Assembly: GCF_032854445.1 (NCBI RefSeq)
Contig: NC_088300.1
Coordinates: 44,757,682-44,821,681 of the forward strand
Origin: Liolophura sinensis
Taxonomy: Eukaryota > Mollusca > Polyplacophora > Chitonida > Chitonidae
Direction of reading: 5' to 3'
DNA length: 64,000 nucleotides
In this document: positions 34,329 to 46,628 of the stretch, piece by piece
Position numbering within the stretch: position 1 is the stretch's first letter
Layout: each line of letters opens with the position of its first letter
Translations under genes and position numbers: made by a program
Notes under the pieces: model-generated
The model's database searches: none
Seen by the model: only the letters and a program-made list of their open reading frames with translations
Told to the model about the DNA's origin: nothing

Positions 34329-34639
34329 GTGAGTAAGTACAGAGAGCTGTTTAGCTGTAAATTCTCAAACTCTGTACCTGAGGTAATACTGATTCAGTGG
34401 ATAAAAATTGATTACTTAAAACAGGAGTATGTATAAAGAGATTGGGGTTGTACAATTTCCTTTCAGACTGTTTACAGTGCAAAATATAAGCACAAAGAGA
34501 GTTTATTTCGGATATCATGAGGCAACAGGTTAATGAGGCAACAGGTTATGAGGAGATAAATGCCATGCTGAGGGATGGGTATCATTTGATCGGATACTTG
34601 ACCGAACACATGAAATAAAGCTATAGCCCCGACGCAGAG

Positions 34640-35090
34640 GGATTTTGACTTCAGTAGAGACTTCTCTATCGACTACAACAACAGTCGGGCCTTGTGCTTA
34701 TGCGGTTATTAGTCCCTTCTGCTGTGTTCCCATCATTAGGGTAATGTAAATGGTTAGAGCGTCTGCTTCCAAGTCGGGAGACCTGGCATTAAAATGGGGT
34801 CAAAGATATCAAAGAGGTTAAAAATAGTACTTGTTGCTGGATTTAAACAAGATAGGTGGTCAAGTATTCACATTTTTACACACACTAGGTGCCTCGCTGA
34901 CTAATATGTTTAATACGATGGCACGGACTAATGCACTGCCCATCTGCATTGTTTTCATGTGATCACATGTTACATGTAACGACAGTACAGCATTTTCAGT
35001 AATTCTAGACTAGTGACGTCTAATTTACAATTAATGTCACCGCATGTTCAGCTGAAGCCATGATACGGGCGGGGGGGGGGGAGGGGGGCG
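34640..35090 (+). repeat. Insertion in intron 1 of copy 2, SINE-like
   Basis: About 450 bases not present in copy 1. It contains a tRNA-like GGTTAGAGCGTCTGCTTCC and GTACTTGTTGCTG, and a 3' segment resembling 52800-52920. It ends at a G-rich run (35069-35088). Probably a SINE related to type 3; boundaries are approximate. Confidence 0.5.
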
Positions 35091-35506
35091 TGTAATATAA
35101 TTTGCTACCATTTACACATTTGCGCGACCAAAAAAACCTTTACCGAGTTACATTTAACATGACAAGCGGCTGTATTTTACCGGTTTACCATTTATCAGTT
35201 GTCACACTGTGGTCGCTCTTTTGATGGTTTTCCTCGCTGTGCTGTAAGTCTTTCTTCATACTGTATGAATCCAGCTAGCGCTTATTGTTTCTCCTGTGAC
35301 ACTAAGTCAAGGTGTTTGTCATATAACTGACAAAGGTCAGTGGTTTATCCCGAGCACTCCACTTTTTACCATCCATCAATCTGACCGCCGTCAAATACGT
35401 AAAATATTCTTGAGAACCGATCATATAAATAAATAATTTTATTTGTACACAGAATATTCTCTTTGCCAAGTAGTGGTACAGTACAACACGAACACTTCCC
35501 TCTGTC

Positions 35507-37768
35507 ATGGCCCGACTGTTGTTGTCGTTGGCGACTTTCCTGGTCACTGCTGAATTGAGCTCAGCCGCCAGTTTTTGGGACAATCTGAAGCTGGATTGTG
35601 GCGTATCCGTGTGGTCTGACTGGGAAACTTCTGTCGATGGGTATCGTACCCGCACCCGGCAGATTTACAGACAACCCCAAAATGGTGCTGCCCCTTGCCC
35701 TAACGTATCTGAAACTGACAAGGGTATGTATACATTCGATCAACTCCATCTAATTAATACACTGTTTGTGTTTGCATAGGATTCTATAGCCGTGTTTGAG
35801 TTTCACATGAACACATTGGCATGTCATTGTATAGGTACGGAACGCTACATTAGTTAACATTTCGGATTTTTTTTCACTTTAGATCCATGGGTCAACCAGA
35901 CAACTGCCGACAAGGCCACGAGAATAGAGACTAATTTTTTGTCAGGATTTGGGGGATCGTCTTCAGGTCGCAAACGCCGAGAGACGACAGTAAGAGATCG
36001 TGACATGCTCTTCATCGTAGACAGCAGTGGAAATATTCCTACCAACGAATACAACATTGTGAAAACCAACTTGGCAAAGCTAATCGGCAAAATCTGCGGC
36101 AATGTTGGTTTGGGACCAAAGAGTAACAGGGTAGCTCTAATTGTCTTCTCAAATAAACCTCAAGAGATTTTTGACTTTGATGATCACGACAATTTGGCTG
36201 ATGTGCAGGCTGCTGTTCGCAACATTCCGCATGTTTCGGGTTGCACCTGTACGGGAGACGCTTTAGAGTACGCTAAGACAATGTTTACCTCGAGTAAAGG
36301 TAGGTTTGTACATTTACCTGTCGTATTTATTTATTTATGTACCGGTATTTATTTCTCTGTGGTCCAAACGAAATATACACTCAAGAATTTTTCTCTTATA
36401 CGATGGCAGGCCGCTATATGGGTGTGAGAAAACACCAGAATATCCGAGATAAACTAGCGACCTGCGGCAAGTTTCTAACAAACGGGATGTATAGGTATAC
36501 CTCTATTCAGGTCTATCAAACCGAAGACTAAATAGATGAATGTCAACACAACCAGTTTGGAAAACACACTTTTTGTAGCTTGTCAATGGTTTCTATGGCT
36601 CCATTTTGGAGCTCCTGTGGTCATTATTTCAGCATGGGCTATAACAGGAGCGTATCGGGTGTTGGATTTAGGTAATAAAAACGACAAAAAATAAAATTAT
36701 TAAGATTTAAAGAAAACAAATCTAGTGAATGTTGGATGATAAAACAATTTAAGAATGAGACGGGATGACGCTCTGGAGTACGCTAACGCAATGTTTACCT
36801 CGAGTAAAGGTAGGTTTGTACATTTACCTGCCGTATTTATTTATTTATGTATTATATTTATTTCATTGTGGCCTGAACGAAATATATACTCAGGAAGTTT
36901 TATCTTATACGATGGCAGGCAGCTATATGGGTGGGAGAAATCGCCAGAATACCTGGGATAAACCAAAGACCTTCGGCAAGTTTCTAACAAAAGGGCAGTA
37001 CAGGTATACCTTTACTCAGGTGTACCAAACCGAAATCTGAAAAGATGAATGTTAACACAACCAGTTTGGAAAACACACTTTTTTTAGATTGTCAATGGTT
37101 TCTATGGCTCCATTTTGGAGCTCAATGGTCGTCATTATTTCAGCATTGGCTATAACAGGAGCTCAATGGGTGTTGGATTTAGGTAATAGAAATGACAAAA
37201 ATAAAATTATTAAGATTTAAAGAAACCAGATGTTATGAATCTTGGACGACAAAAGAATTTAAGACAAATATGCATTTTATCCCGGGTATCCCACTCTATT
37301 TTCAGTCTTCACAAATTGTCTAAAACGCATACCATTTCTGAAGGACAAGAGGTCCTGGGAGCTAGACGGCCCATGAACCCTCGATTATACTACACGTAAG
37401 CAATTACCAAATGCCCCATCCAACTGTTGTTCAAACGCAAGTGAAGACCATACTGTGTGCTTTCCCACTGTTTTATAGGAGCTCGAACAGACCGGAATTC
37501 TGTCAAAGAAGTGGTAGTCCTCCTAAGTGGCGGCTCAACCTGTGGACCGGACGTTGTGAAGAAGGCGGCGGAGCTTCAGGAGAGTACAACTGTGTTCGTC
37601 TTTGCTATCGACAGTTTCAGCCCTGCAGGCAGGGAAGAAATGGACGCGATTGCCAGTCACCCGCCTTCAAAACATCTGTTTAACACGGGATCGTTTTTAG
37701 AATTTAATGACATCGTTAGGACAATTTTATCCTATCCAAATCCCTGTGCCCCTTTAGTGATCAATTAA
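35507..37768 (+). CDS. Secreted TSP1-like/vWA protein, copy 2 (metal site altered)
   Basis: Exons 35507-35723, 35883-36299 and 37479-37768 total 924 bases (307 residues), all with canonical GT-AG borders (GTATGT, GTAGGT donors). Order as in copy 1: signal peptide, TSP1-like SVWSDWE with RTRTRQIYRQPQNG, RKRR site, vWA domain. Oddity: the first MIDAS motif reads DSSGN instead of DSSGS and the third reads LLSGG instead of LTDGG. Two of the metal-coordinating positions are thus gone while the frame stays open. Divalent-metal ligand binding is likely impaired. Intron 3 contains a ~510-base duplication carrying a second copy of the end of exon 3 and its donor. This is the only copy in the window with open frames and normal splice sites throughout. 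Confidence 0.85.
36250..37270 (+). repeat. Tandem duplication of exon 3 end plus intron (copy 2)
   Basis: About 510 bases from GGGAGACGCT (36253) through the intron are repeated from ~36762. The second copy retains 14 codons ending in the exon 3 sequence TSSK and a canonical donor AAAG|GTAGGT (36809). It has lost the upstream exon and acceptor, so it should be a pseudo-exon. Confidence 0.75.
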
Positions 37769-40365
37769 AGTCATTGTGAGCTCAAATCCTCATTTCGAAA
37801 AACTCCATCTGTACAAGCTATTCCCCTTCCTGACATAAGTTGGCTTTATACAACACACATATTGCGTATTCTTCTTTTAACATACACATGAGCATCAGCT
37901 GTATGTACTGTCTTGTAATACTTTCAATAAATTTCTCATTTGTCAAATTTATGTATGGTCAGTTTTGTTTAGGATTACTTAGCAAACGATTTTTTAAAAA
38001 TATTTACCATGGACTGGCTCAAGGGGCGTTCTTACCAAAACTTGTGGGAATTCAAAGTGTTGACAGAACAGAGATGTGATTATTATATGATTTATTTTTT
38101 TCATCGGCGTTTTACACTCATACGACGACGGTCAGCGTTATGGGGAAGGGAACAGGTCAAATCCCATGGTCCGATTCACAGCGGTGAAAAGAAAGCTTTA
38201 ATCAATGGGCCAGAATCCCCTCGATAATTACAAGTGCTTACGGTTTGTGCAAAATATGCGGTCAAAACCCACGGATAAAAGACTTATCTGCAGAGATAAT
38301 GATATAGATGAGGAGGTAAATGAGCGATTTGGAGTAGGGCATAAGTACACATGCGTAGAACGGGCATTGCGTGGGACGAAGAAAAGTACATGGCTATATA
38401 CCTTTGCTGCAGAGTTGAAGACTTTGGCGACTGCCAAGGATTTACCACCTCAGTGTATTTTTTTCAGTTTTTGACTTCAAACTATATGCTCGATTCCAAG
38501 TCAAGTTTCAGTCATAACTGAGAGTAATTTCAAATGCACAAAATTTGCCGATTGTATGTGTGACTCTGAGATACAATGCTTTCACAGGGACAGAGATCAA
38601 CACTGTTGATGTTATTTATCCCGTGCACAGCGAAGAAATCCCGGCCATGCGCACTTGAAACAGCTACAGTATCTCGATTATTCTCGGTAGAGCTCGGTAG
38701 TAATGATCAGAATACTGTACAACGAAAGACTACCCATGGAAAGTAAAACGAGTGGATCGACAGCATGATACGTCGTAAATGGTGGAAACACCGCCTCTTT
38801 CTGATTACCTCAGGTCTGATTTTATTCTAACTGTTCATGTAAATTCTTCAACAGTAGTAAATTGCACGCCCTCAAACAACGTGACTTCAGCAGAGATAGA
38901 TTTTAAAAATGTAGTGATGTAATGTTTTAGAAGTCATTGGTCTAGAATTACTCAACATACTGTATTGTCATCACATTTAACACACAATAAGATTAAAACG
39001 TACTGCGCCTTTCCTCCAGCATGTCACTGTCAGCGAGGTTTGGTTACAGTGACGAGAAAACAGATCGCCAATACTTTATGGCAACCTAATTGGTTTTTAA
39101 GAGACGAGCGTTTTATGTTCCTTAAGGATAAAGGATTTATCTACAGAGATAATACAAAGTCCAGTTATAGCAATCAGGAAGCTATGCACGCGTTAGAACT
39201 CTATACATGGATCCTCCACCGGACTCCGCCAGGAAAGTTTTGTTACAGTGACGAGCAAACAGATCGCCAGCACAATGCCATGTACACGGTGTCTATTTCC
39301 GGTGATCCTCACACAGTTCTGATTTGTGAAGATCTTCGGTGATTTGCCATAAAATTAAAAAGTAACGATTTTTTGTCTAGTCCGTCTTTATTGCCGTAGT
39401 CTTTGTTTTTACAAGTTAAAGTTCCATTTAGAACTCGAGGTCGGGCTTCAAAATCCGACGTCGAATGTAACATGCAAAAAAATCGACACGAAAACTTGGC
39501 GAAGTTGTCCAAAACTCGGTGTAGAGTTTTGGGGGGCTGATACAAGTGGTTTTCTGTGGCACAAAAAGAAAACACCGTATTCAGTAGCCCTTAAACCTAA
39601 TTAAGTTATCGAAAGTTTAACGCAAAGCATAGTTGGTATATAAAAGCCGATCCCATTTCTCTTGATATGTTAGAGAAGAAATCCATTGACTTGTAAATAC
39701 ACAGTCTGGCAAATACACAGTTCAGGAGTGGCATATTAACAGCGAGAATTAAGCAGCTTCCGAAAACCTAACACATTATTTTTCCAGATTACACGGGTGT
39801 AAGCAGTGATATAGATATGGGTTAAAGGTTGTCTATAACTATGTGTGAGTGTTGTCAATACCTCAAATAATTTACTTATAAAAGAGGAGACTATAAGACC
39901 GTATTAAGTCGATTACTATGATGACACGTGCTTATGTGTAAGCGATGCATCAATATGAATCATAAAGTTCTTTTAAAGTCACATTCAAAATATTTGTATC
40001 AAGAACTACACCATCACTGGCAGTCACTGAATTTCAAGTTTGTTTTTACATCAATCCTAGTGTTGAATTGGAAACTTCGTTGAGGATCCAGTTTTGCAGA
40101 GTGTGGCAAATTTTTCATCTGTGCGTTTTAGGGTGTTTTCAAAACTTGTCCTACCATAAGTGACTTAGAACGCTCATTCATGTTCTACGAGTGGTATACG
40201 AATGTCGGACTTGGCCCTTAGATTCAGGGAATAATCCACTTTTGGATACTTTCTAAAATAAAGAGATTAAAGAGAGCCTTTTCCAAAAAAACTGAACTTC
40301 CCGTGATTTCCTCCTTTGTAGTTCTTTTGGACACTCTTAAAGAAAAAAAATCTAATTTCTTGAAT
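37769..40365. other. Spacer of unit C, no gene seen
   Basis: 3' untranslated region of copy 2, then diverged spacer matching 127-2869 and 20691-23447, with a degenerate type-1 SINE piece at 38090-38180. No supported coding frame. Confidence 0.6.
37926..37931 (+). promoter_or_regulatory. Poly(A) signal of copy 2
   Basis: AATAAA lies 158 bases after the stop. Confidence 0.65.
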
Positions 40366-40730
40366 GTGTGCATGTATGCATGGAGGTTAACGTCGTAAAC
40401 AATTTTCAGTCATATTACGATGGGGAGCCATTAAGTGTGTGTACATATATTATGTCTTCTTGTGACTTGGCGAGTACAAGCCGCCGAAGTGCTGCCGCCA
40501 CTGAACTGTCATGTCATCACACCAGGTATGACACCCCACTCAGTGACATAACACTGACACTGGGCCAACCAGTCCTTGTTTCCTTGCTCTAACCTCTCAG
40601 TGCTGAGCGTCAAGCAGGGCAACAGCACATACCATTCATACCAAGTTTTTGGTATGACCCAGCACGGGTTGGACCCTGGTGTTTCGAGGCTTCGACGCGG
40701 ACGCTCTAACCATTAGGCCATGGAAACGTT
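40366..40730 (-). repeat. Type-2 tRNA-derived SINE (unit C)
   Basis: Orthologous to 2870-3212 and 23448-23782. It contains an extra ~25 bases near 40485 (AGTGCTGCCGCCACTGAACT) that may preserve the older form. Confidence 0.7.
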
Positions 40731-42414
40731 CGATTTCTGGAATGTGATATGCAGGTCTTAAAATGAAACATTTTAAAAATCTTAAGATTTACCTCTTCGA
40801 AAAATAATCATTATCAAAAATGATATCTTAAATTACTGTTCTCATTTTGTAATTTTTTACATTTTATTTCTATCATTAAATCAGATACATGTACAGTCAG
40901 ATATATGAATCGTAAGCTTTGCATCAAGAACCATACTACTTGCTCTAAACTTGATTTCCTTCTCGCTGAGTAATTTGGGCCTGTATAATATTTGATATCA
41001 AAAACAATTTCAAATTAATTCTTGAATTGTGTGCGAAGGTTTGTCAAAGTCAATGCAGGTTTATACACTTTAAAGGTTGGCATGGTGATCGTTACGTGAA
41101 CAGTGCTACAAGGTGCGGTATCAAGTGTTCAGTGCAATGGATTTATGTTCACGCTTAGCCCATTGGAGTTACTTCCCTTAGATCTTGAACAGTTAAGACT
41201 GATCGAAGTTTTTGGAGCTGTTGCCGCTGAAAATGAAGACAGTATTTTATCACCGTGGTAACCTCCATGGTGCGTAGTAACACTGGGCAAAACGTCTTCT
41301 GTGTTGTCCAAAACGGACCAAATTTTGATATTTATTTATTCTAATGAACAGAGAGACTGAATTTTACTCGAGGCATGTAGTAGCTTATGTAAACATGCAA
41401 ATAGCTCTTGCCAGTGACCCGTGCACATACTCCTTACAGCGCACGCGTAGCTCTCTAACCTTCACTGCTTCCGCTTGTAAATTTTGTACAAATATCTTGA
41501 ACAACGACGAGGTCACTGGGGTCACTGTAATGAGGCAGGAACTAGTAACCTTTGTCTCTAATAATACTTCACACACATGCATTCTCTAGAATATGTACAA
41601 GTTGATTCTAACTAAACCTGAAACGCTTTTATTGATGAATGCTGAAATATTTTCGCAAGAGGACACAAGTAATGAGACTAAGCCTAAACTAGCCTACGCG
41701 CGTCTTACAGGCTTCAAAGGTGAAACTTTTCTATTGGTGGCAGTGATGAGGTAGAGAGTGACGCATGCCCTGTAATCAGTTTGACCCCTGCAGACTTGCT
41801 CGAATGGGAGAAGCGATAGGAGGTGTGGGAGGGCCGTGTGAGAGTCAGGTATATGCGATGGTAACTGGTGGACCATAGTGCGCCGATTATGGCAACTAAA
41901 GTTGCAGGTTTATAGGCAGATTTGCAGAAATGGTTCTGTCAGTTAATGGCATAAGCTGTATCCCAATTCCCAGTACGACAGAACATAAATGTATAGATAT
42001 GTATATTGTACTACACTCTTCTGCATCATTGCAGTATTTGCTCTACAGCTTGTTTACTTAAATTAAGGGAGGGGTGGGCAGTAGGTATAAAAAAATTAAA
42101 AAATAAAAATAAAAAAACACGAGAGATGGTAAAAATCAAAAAAGTTGGTCAATCCCAACTGCTTTACCCTCTGTTTCCAACTACAGTGACAACCATATTC
42201 AAGGTCATCACTCGAAATAAATAAAACTTGCAGGTACTGAAGATTCAGATGGATAGTTTTAAACCGTAATAGCGATATAAATAAATCGCTCAACTTGCTA
42301 TATATAAGTAGACATTGGTGCCACAAATGCAATCGTTTCATGTAAATCGATATTACCTTAGGTTTGTAGAGTTGTATGCATAGCTAGCTAGCTATGTACG
42401 TGTGGAAAATTCGA

Positions 42415-42480
42415 CAGTAAGTTGCCAAAGGTCGGTGGTTTACTCCGGGTACTCTCTTTTCATTCAGCGTATAGGAGAAA
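42415..42480 (+). repeat. SINE-derived fragment
   Basis: TTGCCAAAGGTCGGTGGTTT and ACTCCGGGTACTC match the head of the type-1 variant also seen at 18735 and 52228. It lies just past the point where unit C homology ends. Confidence 0.5.
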
Positions 42481-42865
42481 AATAGTGGAGTATGACTTTC
42501 CATCAATCAAATAATTGACTGCTGATGTGAATGAGGTGGAAAATTTTCATATATTTCTTTTAATTTTATTTGCTGATTTATTAGTTTGTATGGAGTTTTA
42601 CAACTGAATAACATTTCACTCATACTACGGCTGTGGAGGAAGGGTATTTCTCCACCCTTCTCCATATAAACCTTTTAACATCTAAGGTGAATATAGCCGA
42701 GCCTCATGATCTAGACTCGAGCTCTCAACCTCACTGGTCATGGACCGATGGGCTTTTAATAAGTGCACTCAATAAAATGATGGCCATGTACGTACATAAT
42801 ATACTTAGTGGGAAATTAAACAGATGCCAATTGTAAATATTTCGCTAATAACATTCTATTTCCAG

Positions 42866-43106
42866 ATAGTGATACAATACACACGCTGTCCGCTATCATG
42901 GCGCGACCGTTGTTGCTACTGGCGACCGCAAGATCGCGGCTGAATTAACTTCAGTCGCCCGTTTTTGCAGCAGCCCCAAGCTGGACTGCAAAGTGTCCGT
43001 GTGATCTAAATGGGGACCTGCTTTTCAGTGCACTCTACTCCGCAAGATCTACGACAACCACTAAATACTGGTGCTCCATGCCCCAGACAATTTGAAATTG
43101 ACATAG
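42866..43106 (+). pseudogene. Broken first coding exon of a vWA-array gene
   Basis: The exon is bounded by a TTTCCAG acceptor and an AG|GTAAGT donor. It starts MARPLLLLAT (ATG 42898) and then loses frame within ~12 codons. Later pieces still match exon 2 in other frames (LDCKVSV, then a stop in place of WSDWG). No exon 3 or 4 follows and no TATA exon was found in front, so this is a dead exon of an older array member. Confidence 0.8.
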
Positions 43107-43334
43107 GTAAGTATCGTAAGGAGTTCTCATCTGTGACTTTTGTCTTCATATATTAGAGTGGAACGCCCTAGTCAGACCAGGTTTATAGTGTAAAGGACCA
43201 CTCTAACCACTGTAAAACGTTTCCACCCGTCGGAACCGTCCAACCACAACACGGTGACACGATTGGGCAAGTCGTGTAATTTCTCTCGGTTGAGGGACAA
43301 ATTGGAGAGAAATTATGTTCTCTTCATATACAGA

Positions 43335-43700
43335 CCGGCCCGGATAGCACAGTTGGTAGAGCGTCCGCTTCGGGACCGGTAGATCCAGGATCAATTCTTG
43401 ATCGAGTCACACCTAAGACTTTAAAAGAGGAAGTTGTAACTTCCTCGCTTGGCGTTCAGCATGAAGGGGATAGTGCAACGACTGGTTGACCCGTATCAGT
43501 ATAATGGCTCGGGCGGGACGGCTTACTTGCCTTCGGTAAGTCGTCTCAGTGAAGCAGCACTAAATAAAAGAGCGGTGGAAATCCGTCCTGCAACAAGGAG
43601 GCACATTACACATACATGCACCCTAATGATTCCTTGGTCGTCATATGACTGAAAAATTGTTGAGTACGACGTTAAACCCCAAGCACTCACTCACTCACTC
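43335..43700 (+). repeat. Full-length type-3 tRNA-derived SINE with 14-bp target duplication
   Basis: Head GGATAGCACAGTTGGTAGAG (A box), then GGATCAATTC-like B box, ACTTCCTCGCTTGGCGTTC and ACTGGTTGACCCGTATCAGT. The 3' part is GACTGAAAAATTGTTGAGTA and the tail (ACTC)n. TCTTCATATACAGA is repeated exactly at 43321-43334 and 43699-43712. The perfect duplication implies a young insertion. Confidence 0.9.
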
Positions 43701-44000
43701 TTCATATACAGAGTGGGCCGTAGGGGGTGCCTTTTGGCGCGCTTGGGTTGCCTTTATAAAGGCCTGATAGGGTGCTAATGGTCATTCATCACGACAGTTT
43801 TCGCCATATTTTGACTTACATTTTATTTAATTGTAATAAATATATATTTTTATTATGTTGCTGTTTTTGTACTATTCAGCATATGAATACTGGATAATGT
43901 AATCCAGTGGGGTCCTCTCTTTTGTCAACGATACACGTTCAGACGGAACTCCATGCTTATTCCAGTGAAGTTGATTGACATTAGGAATGTAATACAGACG

Positions 44001-44104
44001 CTGTCGTGTCTGTACTCTCAGAGCGGCTGTCGTGTTTGTACTCTCACAGCGGCTGTCGTGCTTGTACCCTCAGAGCGGCCGTCGTGTCTGTACTCCAGCG
44101 ACCA
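44001..44104. repeat. 26-bp tandem repeat, four copies
   Basis: CTGTCGTGTCTGTACTCTCA-GAGCGG begins at 44001, 44027, 44053 and 44079, a strict period of 26 bases. Confidence 0.9.
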
Positions 44105-45990
44105 GTTATGTTGTTAAGTTAGAGAACCAAATTTGGACTGGTTTGTCTGCACTCAATCCGATTTTACTAGAAAGTACGGCTACACTTTAAAGTTAGAAGG
44201 CTAACTGATGAATGTTGGTAAATCTGTAGCAATTGCGGTAGGTGGCATTCCAACCGCCAAACAGGTTATACCTCTCCAGTAGTTAAACACAATTTCTTAA
44301 TTCAGGTATATATTTATACTCTGGTTCGATGAGTTTCAGTGTACGATGGTTTCCGATATTTTAATATTATATTGGTTCCGATATTTGGAGAGATATAATG
44401 TCTCTCCATTCTCTTCATAATAGACGCGTAGGGGTCAGCATATTGTGAACTACATATGTACATATGTATACTGTACACTGTTCATACCGTTGCCTTTGAT
44501 GGATCAAAAACCCTTGGCTCTCGGCTTTTGGCCGAACGCTTCTTTGTTTCTCTCTTGATTACATTTGAGTTATTTATATAATGTGTTACGACCCAAACTG
44601 TCTGTATTATAAAGAGATGGCTTGTTCGAAATACACGACAGTTTAGCCGCACAAAAAAGTAACCAAAACCAGCAGATTTTATTTTTTAACAGTTTATTAG
44701 GTTTAACAAGAACAGATAACAAGACTTAGACAAATATTAAAGTACTTAAGTTTAACAAGAAAGGATAGCAGTATCTATACAAATACTAAAGTACTTACAT
44801 GTACAACGGTGTCAAGTCCAAACGAACGCATATACTCCACAATACTTAAAAAAAATGCACAGAGGCAATATTCACAAGAGGGAAAGTCCACAGCATAAAT
44901 GTGTATCTGACGAAATATACACAAAATTCCACAGACAGGGTCCGTGTACTAATAAATGCTGTGTACACAGGAGCAAAATTAAATATACAAGTTCAGACTG
45001 AACAAGTGCTCGGTAGAGATATGATATAACAAAGCCAGAGGCTATAAAGACACCAAACTTCAGCACAAAAGGCCTACTAAAGTAACACATAGCGAAAGCA
45101 TCCAAAACTCTCAATAATTCTCCTTTCTCCTTTCTCCTTTGACCTGCTTTCATAGGTCTTATATAGACTGGTGGAAATTTTCAGAATAAGAAAATTCTTG
45201 AACACTTGTTGTAAACAAACAGGCCCCGAACTGAGCGTATTCTCGAACATTCTAAGGCAGAGGCAGACAGCAGGCCCTGAACTCAGCATATGTAAACAGT
45301 GGCAAGCTAAATTTAGAAGCTGACGGCAGTTGTTCACATAACACATGGCGTACATAGATGTAAAAGTAGAAATTCAGACTGATCAAATATGATGATAGTT
45401 GTAGATAATTCCAGCAATATAACAAAATACTATAACGGCTATTTCTTTCATAAGAAATATCCAATATTATTACAGGGAGAAAATCTGGTATTTAATTTAG
45501 TGTGGTCTCCCTTGTCATTGGGTAACCGTGTGGCCTGCTTTCTTTGGAGTGGCCTCCCTTGTCACTAAGGCCAATACGTGTGACGATGTTTATTGCCTGA
45601 AGTAGGTGAAGTTGCTCCATATAGCTGCTTTCCCGCAACGATATAGGTTTGTTTCTTTGTACATTAAGATATACTGAGTTCTAATGTAAACTGACGTTAA
45701 ATTTACACCCAACCCACCACCTCCCATGAATACGATGCTGTCACTAATTTTCTTTGTACTTTCAGTTAGCCTACATGACAGTTTCCCTGGAGAGGCTATC
45801 TTGCCGGGGAAAAACCATTCCCGTTACAAGTTCAGCCCTAGCTGTCTTTCTAGATGGAGGTAGCAGCCACACAAAAGTACATATAACCTTAACAGTTTGA
45901 TGATTAATTGATAACTGTTTGGTGATTTACTGATGATTTATTACAAATTTGTTATGGAAAGTTTTTCATCGTCCATTAATGTGATTATCC
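44105..45990. other. Spacer, no gene seen
   Basis: AT-rich. A ~57-base passage repeats near 44700-44805 (AGGTTTAACAAGAACAGATA, then AAGTTTAACAAGAAAGGATA). Minus-strand open frames at 44872-45464 overlap one another, lack motifs and are not repeated elsewhere. Confidence 0.5.
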
Positions 45991-46628
45991 CTCTGCACCT
46001 CCCAGAGTTCCTTTAAAGTAATGTTTTCCTCTGCACCTCCCAGAGTTCCTTTAAAGTAATGTTTTCCTCTGCACCTCCCAGAGTTCCTTAAAGTAATGTT
46101 TTCCTCTGCACCTCCCAGAGTTCCTTTAAAGTAATGTTTTTCTTCTGCACCTCCCAGAGTTCCTTATAAAATGTTTTCCTCTGCACCTCCCAGATTTCCT
46201 TTAAAGTAATGTTTTCCTCTGCACCTCCCGGAGTTCCTTTAAAGTGATGTTTTTCTTCTGCACCACCCAGAGTTTGTTTAAAGTAATGTTTTCCTCTGCA
46301 CCTCCTAGAGTTCCTTTAAAGTAATGTTTTCCTCTGCACCTCCCAGATTTCCTTTAAAGTAATGTTTTCCTCTGCACCTCCTAGAGTTCCCTTAAAGTAA
46401 TGTTTTCCTCTGCACCTCCCAGAGTTCCTTTATGTAATGTTTTCCTCTGCACCTCTCAGAGTTTCTTAAAAGTAATGGTCTCCTCTGCACCCCCCAGAGT
46501 TCCTTTAAAGTAATCTTTTCCTCTGCAACTCCCAGAGTTTGTTTAAAGTAATGTTTTCTTCTGCACCTCCCAGAGTTTCTTAAAAGTAATGGTCTCCTCT
46601 GCACCTCCCAGAGTTCCTTTAAAGTCCT
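45991..46628. repeat. 38-bp tandem array, ~17 copies
   Basis: Unit CTGCACCTCCCAGAGTTCCT followed by TTAAAGTAATGTTTTCCT, starting at 45993 and repeating every 38 bases with scattered substitutions and one-base indels. Confidence 0.95.

Larger units (their letters stand above)
20571..37648. repeat. Segmental duplication unit B
   Basis: Second complete block of the array: spacer plus gene copy 2. Differences from unit A that can be read directly are: loss of most of the transposon (scar at 24043), expansion of the 105-bp minisatellite (27290-28600), SINE insertions at 29598 and 31873, a ~450-base insertion in intron 1 (34640-35090), and an internal duplication in intron 3 of the gene. Confidence 0.9.
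37649..42405. repeat. Segmental duplication unit C (truncated)
   Basis: Collinear with the first part of units A and B, from the last exon of copy 2 to the short TAGC-repeat stretch at ~42385-42405. Homology then stops abruptly. Many small indels and substitutions make it visibly older than the A/B pair. It never carried the 3542-8099 transposon: the target region at 41160-41225 is uninterrupted, so it supplies the empty site. Confidence 0.85.

Noticed and set aside
44872-45464. Cluster of minus-strand frames
   Set aside because: Overlapping frames in AT-rich spacer with no family motif, no splice pattern and no counterpart in other units.
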